Shown: positions 52,255 through 63,500, counted from the first letter of the stretch. The stretch: 64,000 nucleotides of DNA from Pomphorhynchus laevis (GCA_012934845.2 WNNJ02000834.1:32694-96693), one strand, 5' to 3'. Made by a program: numbers and translations. Notes: generated from the sequence alone by a model not told the origin.

Positions 52255-54981
52255 TTAACGGTAAACAGGACGAGAATTATCAAGAAAAGGAAGGTTGAGA
52301 AATGAAGGGGTATGAAAAGTTACAAGGCGGAAAGCAACGATAAGAAGACGAATTTGAACACGACAATAAATTGTAGGCAAATCGAGAGAAGCAAGATGGT
52401 AGGATGTATGATCAAAACGACGAAGACGGAGGAGAATTCGGACAGCTGCGTTGACGATGCGTTGTAGGGGAAGAAGAGTGGATTTAGGTGAGTTGGAAAA
52501 TAGACTAAGACAATAATCGAGTCTAGAAAAAAGGAGAGATGATATGAGAGTCATACAAGAAGGGAAATCGATCAATCTACGAACTTGACGGAGGTTGCGG
52601 AGTATCAAGGTAGATGAGCGTACTTTATCTCTAACGAAAGGTTTAAGTGAAAGTCGGTTGTCAAAATGGAAGCCTAGGAAAACGAGATTATCAACGATAG
52701 GAAGAATTGTAGAATTTAATGATACGGAGGGAGGTTCGAAGCCGAGGCGTCGAGGTAGGATCCACATAATTTTGGATTTATCAGGATTCAGAGAAAGGCG
52801 AAGGGAAGAAAGATGATTGGAAATTGAGACAAGACAGTCGGAAGCAGAAACACTAAGATCGTGAATACGATAAACAGGTGCATGAGCATAGATGAGAATG
52901 TCATCAGCATATTGCATAACATGGAAGTTAAATTTATGAGAAATCGAAGACAAATCACCAAGAAGAAGAGAGAAAAGTATAGGGCCTAATACGGAGCCTT
53001 GTGGAACACCGGACGGAATGGACGAAGGATGGGAGAGAGAAGAGTTAGAATATACGCGAAATGTACGGTTTGATAGATATGAAGAAAACCATGATACAGT
53101 GGGTAAAGAGAAGCCATAATCATGACGAAGGCGATGGAGAAGAATCGAGTGATCGACGATGTCAAAAGCAGACGATAGATCAAGAGAAACTATGACACTA
53201 CATAATTTATGATCGCGCGATATGAGTAAGTCGTTATAAACTTTAAGACATGCAATTTCGGTAGAGTAATTAGAGCGAAAAGCGGCTTGGAAGGGAGGAA
53301 ATAAGTTAGAGGAATAGAGATATGTATTAACTTGCTTAAGAACGAGACGCTCAAGGAGTTTAGAGAGGGTTGGGAGAAGTGAAATAGGACGGTACGAAGA
53401 TGGTAGTGAGAAGTCGAGAGATTGCTTTTTGATGAGAGGACGAACAGTGGCGCATTTCCAGATGGAAGGAAATGTACGGCTACGGATGGACGAGTTGAAC
53501 AATGTGGTTAGGAAGGGTAAGATAGAGGAGCAGATATTTTTAAGCAAGTGAGTGGGAATTGGGTCAGAAGGAGAGGTTTTATTAGGTAATGACAGCAGAA
53601 CCGAAGAAACTTCATCAGACGAAACGGGAAGAAGGTGGAATAGTTCTGGGAGGGAAGTATTTAAAGATAAGAGTGGGTACAAGGGGGCTATGGGTAGTAG
53701 GGAAAGTAAATTAGATAGCTTAGTTTGTAGATAAGAAGAAAATTCATCAGGATTTATATTACAAGGGGTAGATGATCGTGAAAGAATTGAGTTTAAGATT
53801 TTCCAATGAGATTTAGAGTTGGAAGATGACTCGAGTTGATTTCGCCAAAAGAGAGTACGTTTAGTACGTATAAGAATGAGATGTGAACGGCGTTGAGAAA
53901 AGTAGGAATCACGAAGATTTGGAGGGAGTGAGTTGGGTGAACGTTTAAGAAAGCGTTTATACATACGAAAAGAGTGACGGAGTCGACGCTTAGAAAGACT
54001 ACAGTCAGAATCGAACCAGGGAGCATGGCGCAAGCGCTGGGAACGTCGAAGTCGACTAGGCAGAAGGTTATTGAGGATCGACGTAAGTTCAGAATCAAAC
54101 AGAATGCAGAGATCATCGGGAGAGAGATAGTTAAGAGGAAGTGAAAAGAGTGAAGAATTGAGTAAGGCTGTGCAGAGAACAGGGATATCGAGAAGCTTCC
54201 AGGGTCGACTTGGTGTAGATAAAGGTAAAGGCGGAGAAGGAGGATGGGGACGAGTAAGAGTAAGAGTGACAAGGAAATGATCGGACAAACCAGGATCAGT
54301 AATTGACAAGGAGGTATAGTCATTGAAGCAGTTAGGAACAGCAATGATGTCGAGAGCACCGCCGAGAATATGAGTTGGGCTTGTTGAAAGTAATTTATAG
54401 TTAAAATCAGAAAAAAGATTAGTTAAAGTGATAGAGTCAGAGTCAGACGGGCGATCAAGACGAATGTTAAAGTCACCGAGAACAAAAGAAGGAGTATAAG
54501 ACAATGAACAGTGAGACATTAGATCTGCAAGGTCGTTAAAGAAGATACGTGATGGGGCAACTGAACCTGGACGGTATACAATCACAAGTTCCAGAGGGAA
54601 AGGCGTTGATAATCTGCATATGAGTAATTCGAACGAAGTGTAACGGATGTTAACGTTGATTTTACGTAAAGACATTGGGTGACGAGCAATGGCAACAATA
54701 CCGCCATGGTTAGACGCAGTAGATGTATGAGATGTAATTTGACGAGCTGATTCAACTAGAGAACAACCAGAGCGACATAGACGACGAATAGCAAGATCGT
54801 CGGAGTCAGAGTGCCAGGATTCGGTAATGCAGAGAATATCGATAGATAATTGATCGAAGATATCGAGAAGCATATCAGCTTTATGAAGAATGGAGCGAGT
54901 ATTGAATAGACTAAGACGAAAAGTATGCTTAGGAGCGAGATCGACTAGCGAAGAAGACAAGGGGGAGAGATGGGACGCCAT
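52255..54981 (-). CDS. C1 ORF2: AP endonuclease + RT, 908 aa, C-terminal end frameshifted
   Basis: Catalyses target-primed reverse transcription. Endonuclease about 15-230: LSLFNTRSILHK, LCITESWHSDSDD, HGGIVAIARH, LVIVYRPG, LGDFNIRLDRPSD and SDHFLVTLTL. RT about 480-760: RPISLLPTLSKLLERLVLKQ, SLDLSSAFDIVDHSILLHRL, GVPQGSVLGPILFSLLLGD and MQYADDILIYAHAP (YADD). C-terminal domain from 760: SKIMWILPRRLG, FLGFHFDNRLS and DYCLSLFSNSPKS. The frame ends at VYR; the expected ending (WNHLPIHIRQS) continues in another frame at 52283-52071, so one frameshift removes the last 60-70 residues. Confidence 0.92.
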   Translation of the reverse strand: MASHLSPLSSSLVDLAPKHTFRLSLFNTRSILHKADMLLDIFDQLSIDILCITESWHSDSDDLAIRRLCRSGCSLVESARQITSHTSTASNHGGIVAIARHPMSLRKINVNIRYTSFELLICRLSTPFPLELVIVYRPGSVAPSRIFFNDLADLMSHCSLSYTPSFVLGDFNIRLDRPSDSDSITLTNLFSDFNYKLLSTSPTHILGGALDIIAVPNCFNDYTSLSITDPGLSDHFLVTLTLTRPHPPSPPLPLSTPSRPWKLLDIPVLCTALLNSSLFSLPLNYLSPDDLCILFDSELTSILNNLLPSRLRRSQRLRHAPWFDSDCSLSKRRLRHSFRMYKRFLKRSPNSLPPNLRDSYFSQRRSHLILIRTKRTLFWRNQLESSSNSKSHWKILNSILSRSSTPCNINPDEFSSYLQTKLSNLLSLLPIAPLYPLLSLNTSLPELFHLLPVSSDEVSSVLLSLPNKTSPSDPIPTHLLKNICSSILPFLTTLFNSSIRSRTFPSIWKCATVRPLIKKQSLDFSLPSSYRPISLLPTLSKLLERLVLKQVNTYLYSSNLFPPFQAAFRSNYSTEIACLKVYNDLLISRDHKLCSVIVSLDLSSAFDIVDHSILLHRLRHDYGFSLPTVSWFSSYLSNRTFRVYSNSSLSHPSSIPSGVPQGSVLGPILFSLLLGDLSSISHKFNFHVMQYADDILIYAHAPVYRIHDLSVSASDCLVSISNHLSSLRLSLNPDKSKIMWILPRRLGFEPPSVSLNSTILPIVDNLVFLGFHFDNRLSLKPFVRDKVRSSTLILRNLRQVRRLIDFPSCMTLISSLLFSRLDYCLSLFSNSPKSTLLPLQRIVNAAVRILLRLRRFDHTSYHLASLDLPTIYCRVQIRLLIVAFRLVTFHTPSFLNLPFLDNSRPVYR

Positions 54982-56270
54982 CGAATTTTTGGCCTTGTGT
55001 GAAGAACGTGAAAATTTCCGTTGATTTTACGTATAGATAAGGATGACTCGCCGTTTGTTTCACGTCGATGTTTTTCAATGCGAGCTAAATTGAGCTGGGC
55101 AATATCAGAAGGGGAGCGGTCAGGAAAGATACGGCAAGTAGATGAAGTGGTAAGAAGTTTAAAACGTTGGGAGAGTACCGAAGAGGCATGTGAACTATGT
55201 CGGAAAACGATTTTTAAGAGTGGAGGACTGAGATGATTGGATTTAGTGGATTTGTTTAAACGAATAAAGGATACAGGAGCGATATTATTGAAGAGTGATG
55301 GGTTATCATCAGGAAGAATGGTTGCTAGGATAGACCTGAAAGCAGATACATCATCATCGAGGCGAGATTGTGGAGAAGCAGATTCGGAAAGCTTTAAGTT
55401 TGATATGATTATACAGCGATCGCGCGAAGGAAAACGATTTCGTGGAAGTGGTGGACGGACAGAGCTGGTAGGAGTCGAGGTAGATGAGCAGATAGAAGTG
55501 GAAATGACAGGGGTGCTTGATAAAGAATTAATATTGGTTGGAGCAAGTGTGACAGGAGCGGGGTGTTGAATCGGTTGATCAGAGATGTGACTGGATATGA
55601 TTTTAAATGAAGGATGTAAATTATTTGGAAGTGTTACGTGGGAGGTAGAGTAAGGAGAATTAAAATAGGTTGGGGCATGAGTGACAGGAATGGAGTGTTG
55701 AATTAGTTGATCGGAAATGTTACTGGAAATGATTTTGATGGAAGGGTGTAAATTATTGAGAGGTGATACAGGGGAGGTCGAGTAAGGAGTACGTGAGGAG
55801 AATAAAGAAGTTTGAGATTTATTTAGATTGGGGGAGGAATAGGAAAGAGGAGGTACGAGATGAAAAGCTTTGCCGTTAGCATTGTTAGAATGAGAAAGAT
55901 TAATGGAAGTTTGGTACGTAGTTGAACGAGGAGTGTGTGAGAGAGTAGGTTCAATAATGGGATTATATGATGCGAAGTCAGGTGTTGATGCGAGGGAAAC
56001 ATCTAAAACAGCATTGGTCTGAGTGGTCGTGTGTGATACAGGAGTAGATGAGCAGGATAACTGTAGTAGTCGTACTGATGTACAAAAACCGCAAGTGAAA
56101 TGTTTACGTTTATACACCGAGTGGTCGGATATTTTAACACGAACAAGTGTCCATACATCGCAATCTTTGGAATCGCATCCAACTTCAAAGCTGGTATAAC
56201 CATCATTGCATTCCGATGTGGAAGATTCTTGATCAGGAACAGGGATCTGAGATCGCGCTTTTTTAGGCAT
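54945..56270 (-). CDS. C1 ORF1: PHD-like Cys motif protein, 441 aa
   Basis: Uninterrupted. Residues 25-70: FEVGCDSKDCDVWTLVRV...FTCGFCTSVRLLQ, a CX4CX2W...CX2C pattern that I read as PHD-like; PHD and esterase domains are known in ORF1 of CR1-type LINEs. Residues 75-290 are Ser/Thr/Pro/Asn-rich with an internal duplication (LNNLHPSIKIISSNISDQ and LPNNLHPSFKIISSHISDQ). The C-terminal domain, about 290-440, has RCIIISNLKLSESASP, PPLLKIVFRHSSHAS, RIFPDRSPSDIAQLN and SIRKINGNFHVLHTRPKIRW. It would bind element RNA. It ends 37 nt inside ORF2. Confidence 0.88.
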   Translation of the reverse strand: MPKKARSQIPVPDQESSTSECNDGYTSFEVGCDSKDCDVWTLVRVKISDHSVYKRKHFTCGFCTSVRLLQLSCSSTPVSHTTTQTNAVLDVSLASTPDFASYNPIIEPTLSHTPRSTTYQTSINLSHSNNANGKAFHLVPPLSYSSPNLNKSQTSLFSSRTPYSTSPVSPLNNLHPSIKIISSNISDQLIQHSIPVTHAPTYFNSPYSTSHVTLPNNLHPSFKIISSHISDQPIQHPAPVTLAPTNINSLSSTPVISTSICSSTSTPTSSVRPPLPRNRFPSRDRCIIISNLKLSESASPQSRLDDDVSAFRSILATILPDDNPSLFNNIAPVSFIRLNKSTKSNHLSPPLLKIVFRHSSHASSVLSQRFKLLTTSSTCRIFPDRSPSDIAQLNLARIEKHRRETNGESSLSIRKINGNFHVLHTRPKIRWRPISPPCLLR

Positions 56271-56315
56271 GACCTTTTATCGATAGATTGAGCTCAATCC
56301 GCGAGCGTAGCGAGC

Positions 56316-56395
56316 GGAACTGACAGGAATAATCTGGAACTGACAGGAATAATCTGGAACTGACAGGAATAATCTGGAACTGACAGGAATAATTG
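56316..56395. repeat. Four 20-bp tandem repeats in the C1 5' UTR
   Basis: Units GGAACTGACAGGAATAATCT at 56316-56335, 56336-56355, 56356-56375 and 56376-56395 (last unit altered at its final bases). They lie 46-125 bp upstream of the ORF1 ATG, inside the element, and may be promoter units of the kind some LINEs carry at their 5' end. Confidence 0.92.
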
Positions 56396-56424
56396 TATGT
56401 TTATTAGAAATAATATTTTTTAAG

Positions 56425-56460
56425 GTATGTGTTTTATACCTTTGATATAAAACACGCCAA
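56425..56460 (-). repeat. Repeat X, second copy, part 3
   Basis: Reverse complement of about 18443-18478 (GTTTTATACC, then the inverse TATAAAAC, then GCC). It completes repeat X on the far side of C1 and ends where X ends at 18443. Confidence 0.85.
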
Positions 56461-57124
56461 TGGATGCGTTCGTAGGAAAACAGTTTTTTGTAAACGAATT
56501 TAGATATTTTATTTTAAATTCAAAAACGATAGAAAAATATTTTACACAAGAAATAAGTGATAAAATTAATTAGTTATAAATAGAGCGAGTGAAGTTCACT
56601 TCTTCAAAAGGAACAATCGATTTATAAAAGAAAATTAATATTACTGTTTAATTTTTAGCTTTTGTTAATTTTAAACATTATTATTAACACGATAAGAACT
56701 TATTGTATACGTCAAGTTGTAAAGAATGAAACGGAAAACGGAAGGACATAACAAGTCGGGGAAGGGAAATGAAGTTAGTATCTCCATTAGTATTAAATCA
56801 ATAATTATTAATATTATGTTCGTATAATTGTTACGCTTTTATATACGGATATGACCACTATTTGTAGTATTATCGACGGGGTAAGGAAACCTTGCTAAAA
56901 TGAAAAAATGTAACATCGCTACGTGAATCATTGCTGAGTATCTATAATTTCTAATAATGTCTATTTCAGGTAAAATCGAACAGAAGTATTAGGAAAAAAC
57001 AAAAAAAGAAATCCGTACTATCTGAGCAAAACAGTATGGATTATGTCAAGTTCGAAGGAACACGATTTTAAAATGTTCATCTATTAAGTCATTAAAGTAG
57101 CATTTTATCTTACTATTCTGAATA
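56461..57124. other. AT-rich spacer, nothing recognised
   Basis: Between the end of repeat X and D2. No ORF of note, no repeat recognised. Confidence 0.5.
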
Positions 57125-57410
57125 TTATTATTCTTACCAGGCTTAGTCATAAGGCTATTTTGCCTGATCACGGTTTTTTAAAAAATGAAACTAAAAAATA
57201 AGAAACGAAGAAAAAGAAGTCAACAAGCAAAAAAAACAAATCACTGCAAATATGTCCATGACTCGTTTCTCGACTTCTTGATAATCAATGCCTTTAATAA
57301 TTTTTTGAACAAATGCAGACTCCGGGCGGAAGCAATTTCCTCAGGCAGAGAATTCCACATATTAAGTACCATGTGCGACAGTCTCCAGCATTTTGGATTA
57401 TATATACAGT
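57125..57410 (-). mobile_element. LINE family D, copy D2 (3' end fragment)
   Basis: Matches D1 47525-47810: 3' UTR and the last coding region (minus-strand equivalent of VLNMWNSLPEEIASA). The tail near 57125 has ATTATTATT. Severe 5' truncation, as expected for a LINE. Confidence 0.88.
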
Positions 57411-57678
57411 TTAACAATCATTTTTTCATAAGAGGCTATAGAATTGTTTTAACTAAAAAATAAATTTTTTTGTAAAAATAATCATTTATTATTATATGTC
57501 GACTTCCAAGGGAGCTGAAGCTCGTAAGGAAGCATCACATCGAATAAAAAAAAACAAAAAAAACGTAAACATAAAGAGTTCACGAGGTCAAGCTTTAGGC
57601 CTTCTTTGAATTGCACAGCAGAAGAGCTGTTGATTACACCAGGTGATAATCCATTCCATCGTTTACAGACGCAATCCA

Positions 57679-59236
57679 TCACTGTTTATGGATCAGTTTC
57701 TCCACCACCTTGCAAGCAATACAAGTCAAACTTATTGGCCGATAATTTTGAGGATTTACCTTTTCCCCCTTTTTGAAAACTGGAATGACTAATGATCTCT
57801 TCCACATATCTGGGATTATGCCAGTTCTCAAGAACCAATAGTAAATATCAAAAAGCGGAAGATATATATTCGATGCAACTTTGCGTAATAATATACTAGG
57901 AATACCATTAGGACCTGAATTATTTTTAGCCGGTAGCTTTGATAAGATATTAAGAACATCGAGCGGGTCAAAGTAGAGGTTAGAATCCTGGTACTGGAGA
58001 GAAGAATTGTCTATCGTAATGTTATAGTCACATAGGGAAAATCGATTGCGAGTGATACAAAAGTTCTTGACAAGGATATTAGCAATGGAAAGAGGAGAAG
58101 CCGATTTTCGATCACCATCAACCAGACAGTTGATTGACGAAGATACCCTCTGGTAGTATAAAATGGTAGTATAAAATCTGAAGGATCCGAGTCCACGCTT
58201 AAATAGTAGGAATGCATGATCACGTTCTCTGACAGCTCGCTTCAATTCACTGCAAACCATTTGGGTTTGGAGGATTGTGGTTTACGTGTTACACAAGGGG
58301 AAAAGGCGTGAAGTAGATTAATCAATGTTGTGTGGAGGAACGACCAGGCCACATGAACACCTACTGTTCTAGCACAAGGCCATCTTACTAGGCTCAGCAT
58401 TTCATTAATTGTATCGTAATCCGCATTCATAACACCAATCGTTTTTTTATTGACCAGATGCGAAATATGACTAGGTAGGATGATACGTAAAGTGCAGTGA
58501 TCGCTAGAGCCTAATGGCGGACCGCAACTTAATGACTCAACGACAGAATCATTGGTACATAGGCGTAAATCTAGCAGGGAATGACTTTTATTACGGATAC
58601 GAGTATTACAATGGACAAGCTGACAGAGTGTGAGCTCATTGAATACATCAAGTAAGGCTGATGATTCTTAATCAAACCCCTGGATCGCGGTATAAGAGAC
58701 CCAATCGATATTTGGACTGTTAAGATCTCCGCAGATTAAGGTATCCACATCGCCGGAACAGTGATGTTTTAATGACTTGATGATGAGTGGTGTTTTTGAT
58801 TGAGGACTACGATAAACAATACAAATGCGATAAACCTTACCTCGTTCCTCCGTCACTTCAATCCACAAAAGCTCATTTCCATAATCGTCAGAACACGACT
58901 CTATTAGGTTATAAACAAGATTGTCGCGTATATAAGCAACTACACCGCCACCTCTAGAGATTTTTCGATCACAGCGAACTATCGTATTACCGTAAATACC
59001 GACTTCAGAATCCAGAATATTACAGTTTAACCAAGTTTCAGTGAAAAACAGCATGTCGAGATTTTCATGATGTACTATTACTTTGATTTCATCTAACTTC
59101 TTAAACAAACTCAAAACATTTGAATGGAGTATGTAAAGGCCAGCTTTGGTAGATGTACAGGGAAACTTGTGGGCATTTGATTTTTGAGAATTTATACAAT
59201 CGAAAAACGAGGATAAATCCGGATGATTGACTGTTA
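57679..59236 (-). pseudogene. E2 ORF2 remnant, endonuclease and partial RT
   Basis: Same content as E1: endonuclease frame ending at 58668 (after IQGFD), remaining endonuclease to 58242, RT N-terminal frame 58260-57679 (VIPVFKKGEKVNPQNYRPIS), then the junction to 3' sequence without RT motifs A-C. Amino-acid readings of the 193- and 230-codon frames are identical to those of E1. Confidence 0.87.
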
Positions 59237-59259
59237 GTAGCGAGTTACAGAGTCTACAG

Positions 59260-59804
59260 TTAGTCGGGAATGCGTGCGACACAGAGACGTTCGATATCCT
59301 GTAACGAAATGTCTCGAGAGCTGTTGATAAAAAATCGAGTGGAGACTCTGCGTCGCACAACCTGAAAATTTCGGATTATAAGATTTTCTTCACCATTCAT
59401 TCGACGCTCGGCCATCTCACGTTTGGCGGTAAACAATTGTTTTCTGTCCTCTGGAGATAAATCTTCGAAAAGACGAATACTCAAACCTCTTAGAAGATGA
59501 CTGTTTCGTAGTATAAGTGAACTCATTACGGTGGAGGCAAGAACAACTTTGAGTAAACGAGGTCGACTATCTGATTCTTTTTTACCAAGGCGAAATAAAT
59601 TTACTACACGCAAATCCTTTTGAACTGTGGCAGAGCAGTTTTGCAAAACACATGAGAGGATTGATTTAACTGCATTGACATCATGCTGAATACGTAAGTC
59701 ATTGTTAACGGCAGATGACTCGATGAGGTTTGCAATAAGCACACAGTGAGCCCTATCAGAGAGTGTGCGCAAAAAAGGGTTAGAATTAGAAGGAACTCTC
59801 TCAC
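59260..59804 (-). pseudogene. E2 ORF1 C-terminal domain
   Basis: Open frame 59772-59260 with RLGKKESDSRPRLLKVVLAS, IRLFEDLSPEDRKQLFTAKR and NLIIRNFQVVRRRVSTRF. One residue differs from E1 (ATVQKD against ATVRKD). The N-terminal Cys region is missing because of 5' truncation. Confidence 0.8.
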
Positions 59805-59889
59805 TATTAGGAGCGGTATTCTGTTATGAAGATGGTGAGATAGAAGTCAGCTGTAAATTTGGACGGTGTGACGTAGAAAATGGCAGCTG

Positions 59890-60517
59890 ATGGATCATTT
59901 ACTCTGCAAATGTTTTGGATCATTTACTCTGCAAATGATCCAAAACATGTCTTTTAACGACGAAAATGAACAATATTATATTGTCAATATTAAAATTGTA
60001 AATTTAAATATCGCTTTTGTTCGGTATTTTATAGTAACATAACATTTAATACGAATAATTTACAAAATTTTAATATATTAATGCATTATATATAAATATT
60101 GATTGTTGCCTCTGGGAGACTTGGAATATTGTATCTTTGAAAAAATATTAATTATAAAAAGCTGTGAAACGTAAGAATGTCTTACTACATTATACTTTAA
60201 TTCTAAACACGTGTCTACAAACTAGTATACGAATATCGTCACGAACCAGTTGCAACACGATCTAATCACAACCAACATCATGCGCAGACGTTAGTACTCA
60301 ATGGATCATCAGGGGACAGGTTCACTTATCACTAACGTTTCAACATGCTGTAATACTTGGATGGTCTATATAGAATCCAGCTAATTATTGAAAAATTTCA
60401 CGAAAATTTCCTGCGAATTTATAGTCTGTTTACCAGTCTAACACTTTTTCAAATAGATTTCCAGAGCAGATAATTAATCTATGCAACGTAAGGATGCTTT
60501 ACTGCTCTGTTTAAATC
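59890..60517. repeat. Spacer with 22-bp duplication/hairpin and distant direct repeat
   Basis: 59891-59912 and 59916-59937 are two copies of a 22-bp segment starting TGGATCATTTACTCTGC; the second forms a perfect 9-bp hairpin with 59933-59941 (GGATCATTT / AAATGATCC). About 55 bp at 60168-60222 recurs at 60484-60537 with roughly 80% identity (AACGTAAG, then CTAA and CACGT landmarks). No gene was recognised. Confidence 0.75.
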
Positions 60518-63500
60518 CTAAGCACGTTTCTGCAAACCATTGTGTGATTTCTGCAAACCATTGGATGGTCCGGCGAAATCTACGTGAATCCTAGTCCATA
60601 TATCGCTGGGTACAGGCCAATTGTGAAGTGGATGGTTAGGTTCGTTATTCCGGAAACGCTGACAATCGTTACAATTTTGTACTGAGCGCTCGATATCAGC
60701 ATCCAATCCAGGCCACCATACGTAATATCGTGATAAGGACTTCATAGCCACAATTCCCGGATGGCCTGCATGCAAAGCTCGCAAAACTGTCTCCCGTAGA
60801 CTCGTCGGAATTAATACACGCGCTCCTAAAAGCAAAATTCCATTTTCAAATGATAACTCATTGCGTCTTGTGCTGTAATAATGAATGTTCGAGTCTGTAA
60901 CTTTGTTTGGCCAACCGATCGACACATATTGCGTCACCTTTTTTAGAATCAAATCTTGTTTCGTAGCTTCGCGAATAGCTGTTGCGGATAATAAAGGTGT
61001 GTCCTCACATAACAAATTCACACAGATATCATTTGTTCCCGACGTTTCTGCACAGTCAAGGCCTTGACATGGAAATCTGGAGAGGACATCGGCAATTATG
61101 TTATCTTTTCCTGGAATGCATTCGAGTTCGTAGTCGAATTGACTCAACAACAATGCCCATCTGACTAAACGCTGATTCGCGATCTTTGGCAAATTACGTT
61201 GATTTCCGAATATGTATTTCAAAGGTTTGTGATCAGTGATGAGTACGAACTTTCTACCTAATAGAAAATATCGAAACTTATTGACACCGAATATAAGTGC
61301 AAGTGCCTCCCGGTCGATTTGCGAGTAATTTATTTCCGCGCTGCTCAATTTTCTTGATGCGTATGCAATCGGCAGATAACGGTTGTTTTTAGTTTCTTGA
61401 AGCAGTACGGCTCCTAAGCCTCTCTCACAAGCATCACAATACAGCTTCAGGTTACTCTTCCCATCATATGGTATTAAAATTTTCGGTTTTAGCATACTTT
61501 GCTTGACCAATTCAAATTGGCTTTGATGCCGATCTGTCCAGTTCCAATTCGCTCGTACACCCGTTAACGAATACAAGTCAGCACACTGCGACCGCAAATG
61601 AGGAATAAAACGTTCAAGGAACCCTATGGTTCCCAAGAACGTTCGCAGTTCTTTAGGATTTGACGGTGGACAAATATTTTGAATAGTATCAACTTTCTCT
61701 GGATCAACTTTTACCATTCCTTTATCTAACACGTGTCCCAGAAATTTGACTTGTTCTTGAAGAAATAAACACTTTTCACGTTTAACTCGTATTCCCGCAT
61801 TCAATAATCTTGTCATTACACTTCGAAGTCTGTCTATATGTTCTGAACGTGTTTCACCTGCAACTACAACATCATCCAGATAAACTGCGACGCCCGGAAT
61901 CGTACCGAGTAATTGATTCATATAACGCTGGAACAAAATTGGTGCAATGGATAACCCAAATGGTAATCGACGATATTGATAATATCCGAAGGGTGTCGAT
62001 ATGGTCAAATACTTTCGAGAGTCTTGATGAACTTTCATTTGTGAATACGCATCCTTTAAATCCAATACTGAATACAAGGTGCCTCCTGCGATTTTGCTCA
62101 GTATCTCCTCAAATGTCGGTAATTCGAAACAATCACAATTCAGATACGGATTAATTGTCGCCTTGAAGTCAGCGCAAAGTCTTATTGAGTTATCCTTCTT
62201 GAGCACAGAAACAATTGGACTCGCCCATTCAATATAATTACAGTTTGAATCAACTTGCTCTAATGTTCCATTCGATAAAAGGCGCTTTAACTCTTCTTCG
62301 ATTTTTGGCTTTAATGGCAGTGGTACGCGACGAGCCGGAATGCATCGTGCAATAGCCGATGGATCAACTTGTAACTTTATCTCCAAATCCTTAATGTTCC
62401 CAAGATCTTCATTGAATAACTCCTTAAATCTGAGTAACATGTGGTTTAAATCGGATGCACCTTGTTGATTTAAATTTAACTGATTGATAGCTCGTGGGCG
62501 GGATCTTACTTGACGTGGCAAGGACATGTTAAATGCTTCTATCCACGGTTGTCCAAACAAGCTCTTTTCTGTTTCGTATACGACCTCGACATTCAACAAT
62601 TTGGCTACATTATCTAGTTCTACAGTCACTTGACATTGACCTATGCTCTTTATCAACCCTCCACCAAAACTTCTCAGCCATCTTCCCGCTCTTAGCTCAG
62701 GCGAACCACAACTTGACCATGTTTTTTGAGATATTACAGACAACATTGCTCCCGTATCAAACTCCATTTCCACTTGAACTCCGTTTATTCTCACTTCCAA
62801 TGTCGGTCCCAGGATATGGTCCCTTCGACAAACGTTTTGAATTTCGAGAAAAGCCAACTCTACAGCCTTATTATCACCATTCTCGTCTGATATCAACTGA
62901 TGAATATTTTGTAGTGCTACCTTGCAGCATCGACGAATATGACCTATCTTACCACAACGGTGACATTTTACGTTCTTAGCCCAACACTGTTGCTCATTTA
63001 CGTGATTTGAACCATTACATCGTGTACAACGAGGCATGGAATTTTTATTCCATTGTGATCGACGTCCAGCACTTAATTTATTAACATGCGAAATTTCAAC
63101 ATCCTTTTTCGAGTCATTTGCATAATTCGAGCTGGTTTCCGTCGCTAACAAGTGCTTAGTAGCTTGTGTCATTTCCCAATTAGAAGCAATCCTAATTACA
63201 TCGTCTAACGTAGGATTGTCTAATCGTAATAGACTCATACGTATTTCCTCGATTGGAGTATATGCAATTACCAGATCTCTCAATCTGTCGTCGATTGCTT
63301 GCTGTTCGGTTTGAATGGATTGATCGAAAAACGAACACTTACTAGCCAGGCCCCTTGCTTCCGCTATCCAATCTTTATGTGACTGATTGGCTTTTTGTCG
63401 ACATTGCGTAAATTCGAATCTGGCTGCAACTATATGCATCGGCTTTTTAAAATGACGATCGAGTTCCTTAATAATCATCTCGAAAGTAATGTCCTCTTTT

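Larger units (their letters stand above)
51995..56424 (-). mobile_element. LINE family C, copy C1 (full length)
   Basis: About 4.43 kb. Both ends are defined because repeat X continues on each side with a 4-bp GTAT duplication. Order: 5' UTR with four 20-bp repeats, ORF1 (56270-54945), ORF2 (54981-52255 plus a frameshifted end to 52042), 3' UTR, terminal hairpin (52025-52041) and tail. One frameshift near 52270 is the only coding defect I see. Sister family to B. Confidence 0.94.
57481..59889 (-). mobile_element. LINE family E, copy E2 (internally deleted, 5' truncated)
   Basis: Inverse of E1 40738-43115. From about 57612 to 59889 it is nearly identical to E1 with the same stop, the same missing RT palm and the same frame changes. 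Its 3' 130 bp and tail flank differ. It is truncated in ORF1 at 59889 and followed by a duplicated 22-bp hairpin segment. It cannot encode a working RT. Confidence 0.92.
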
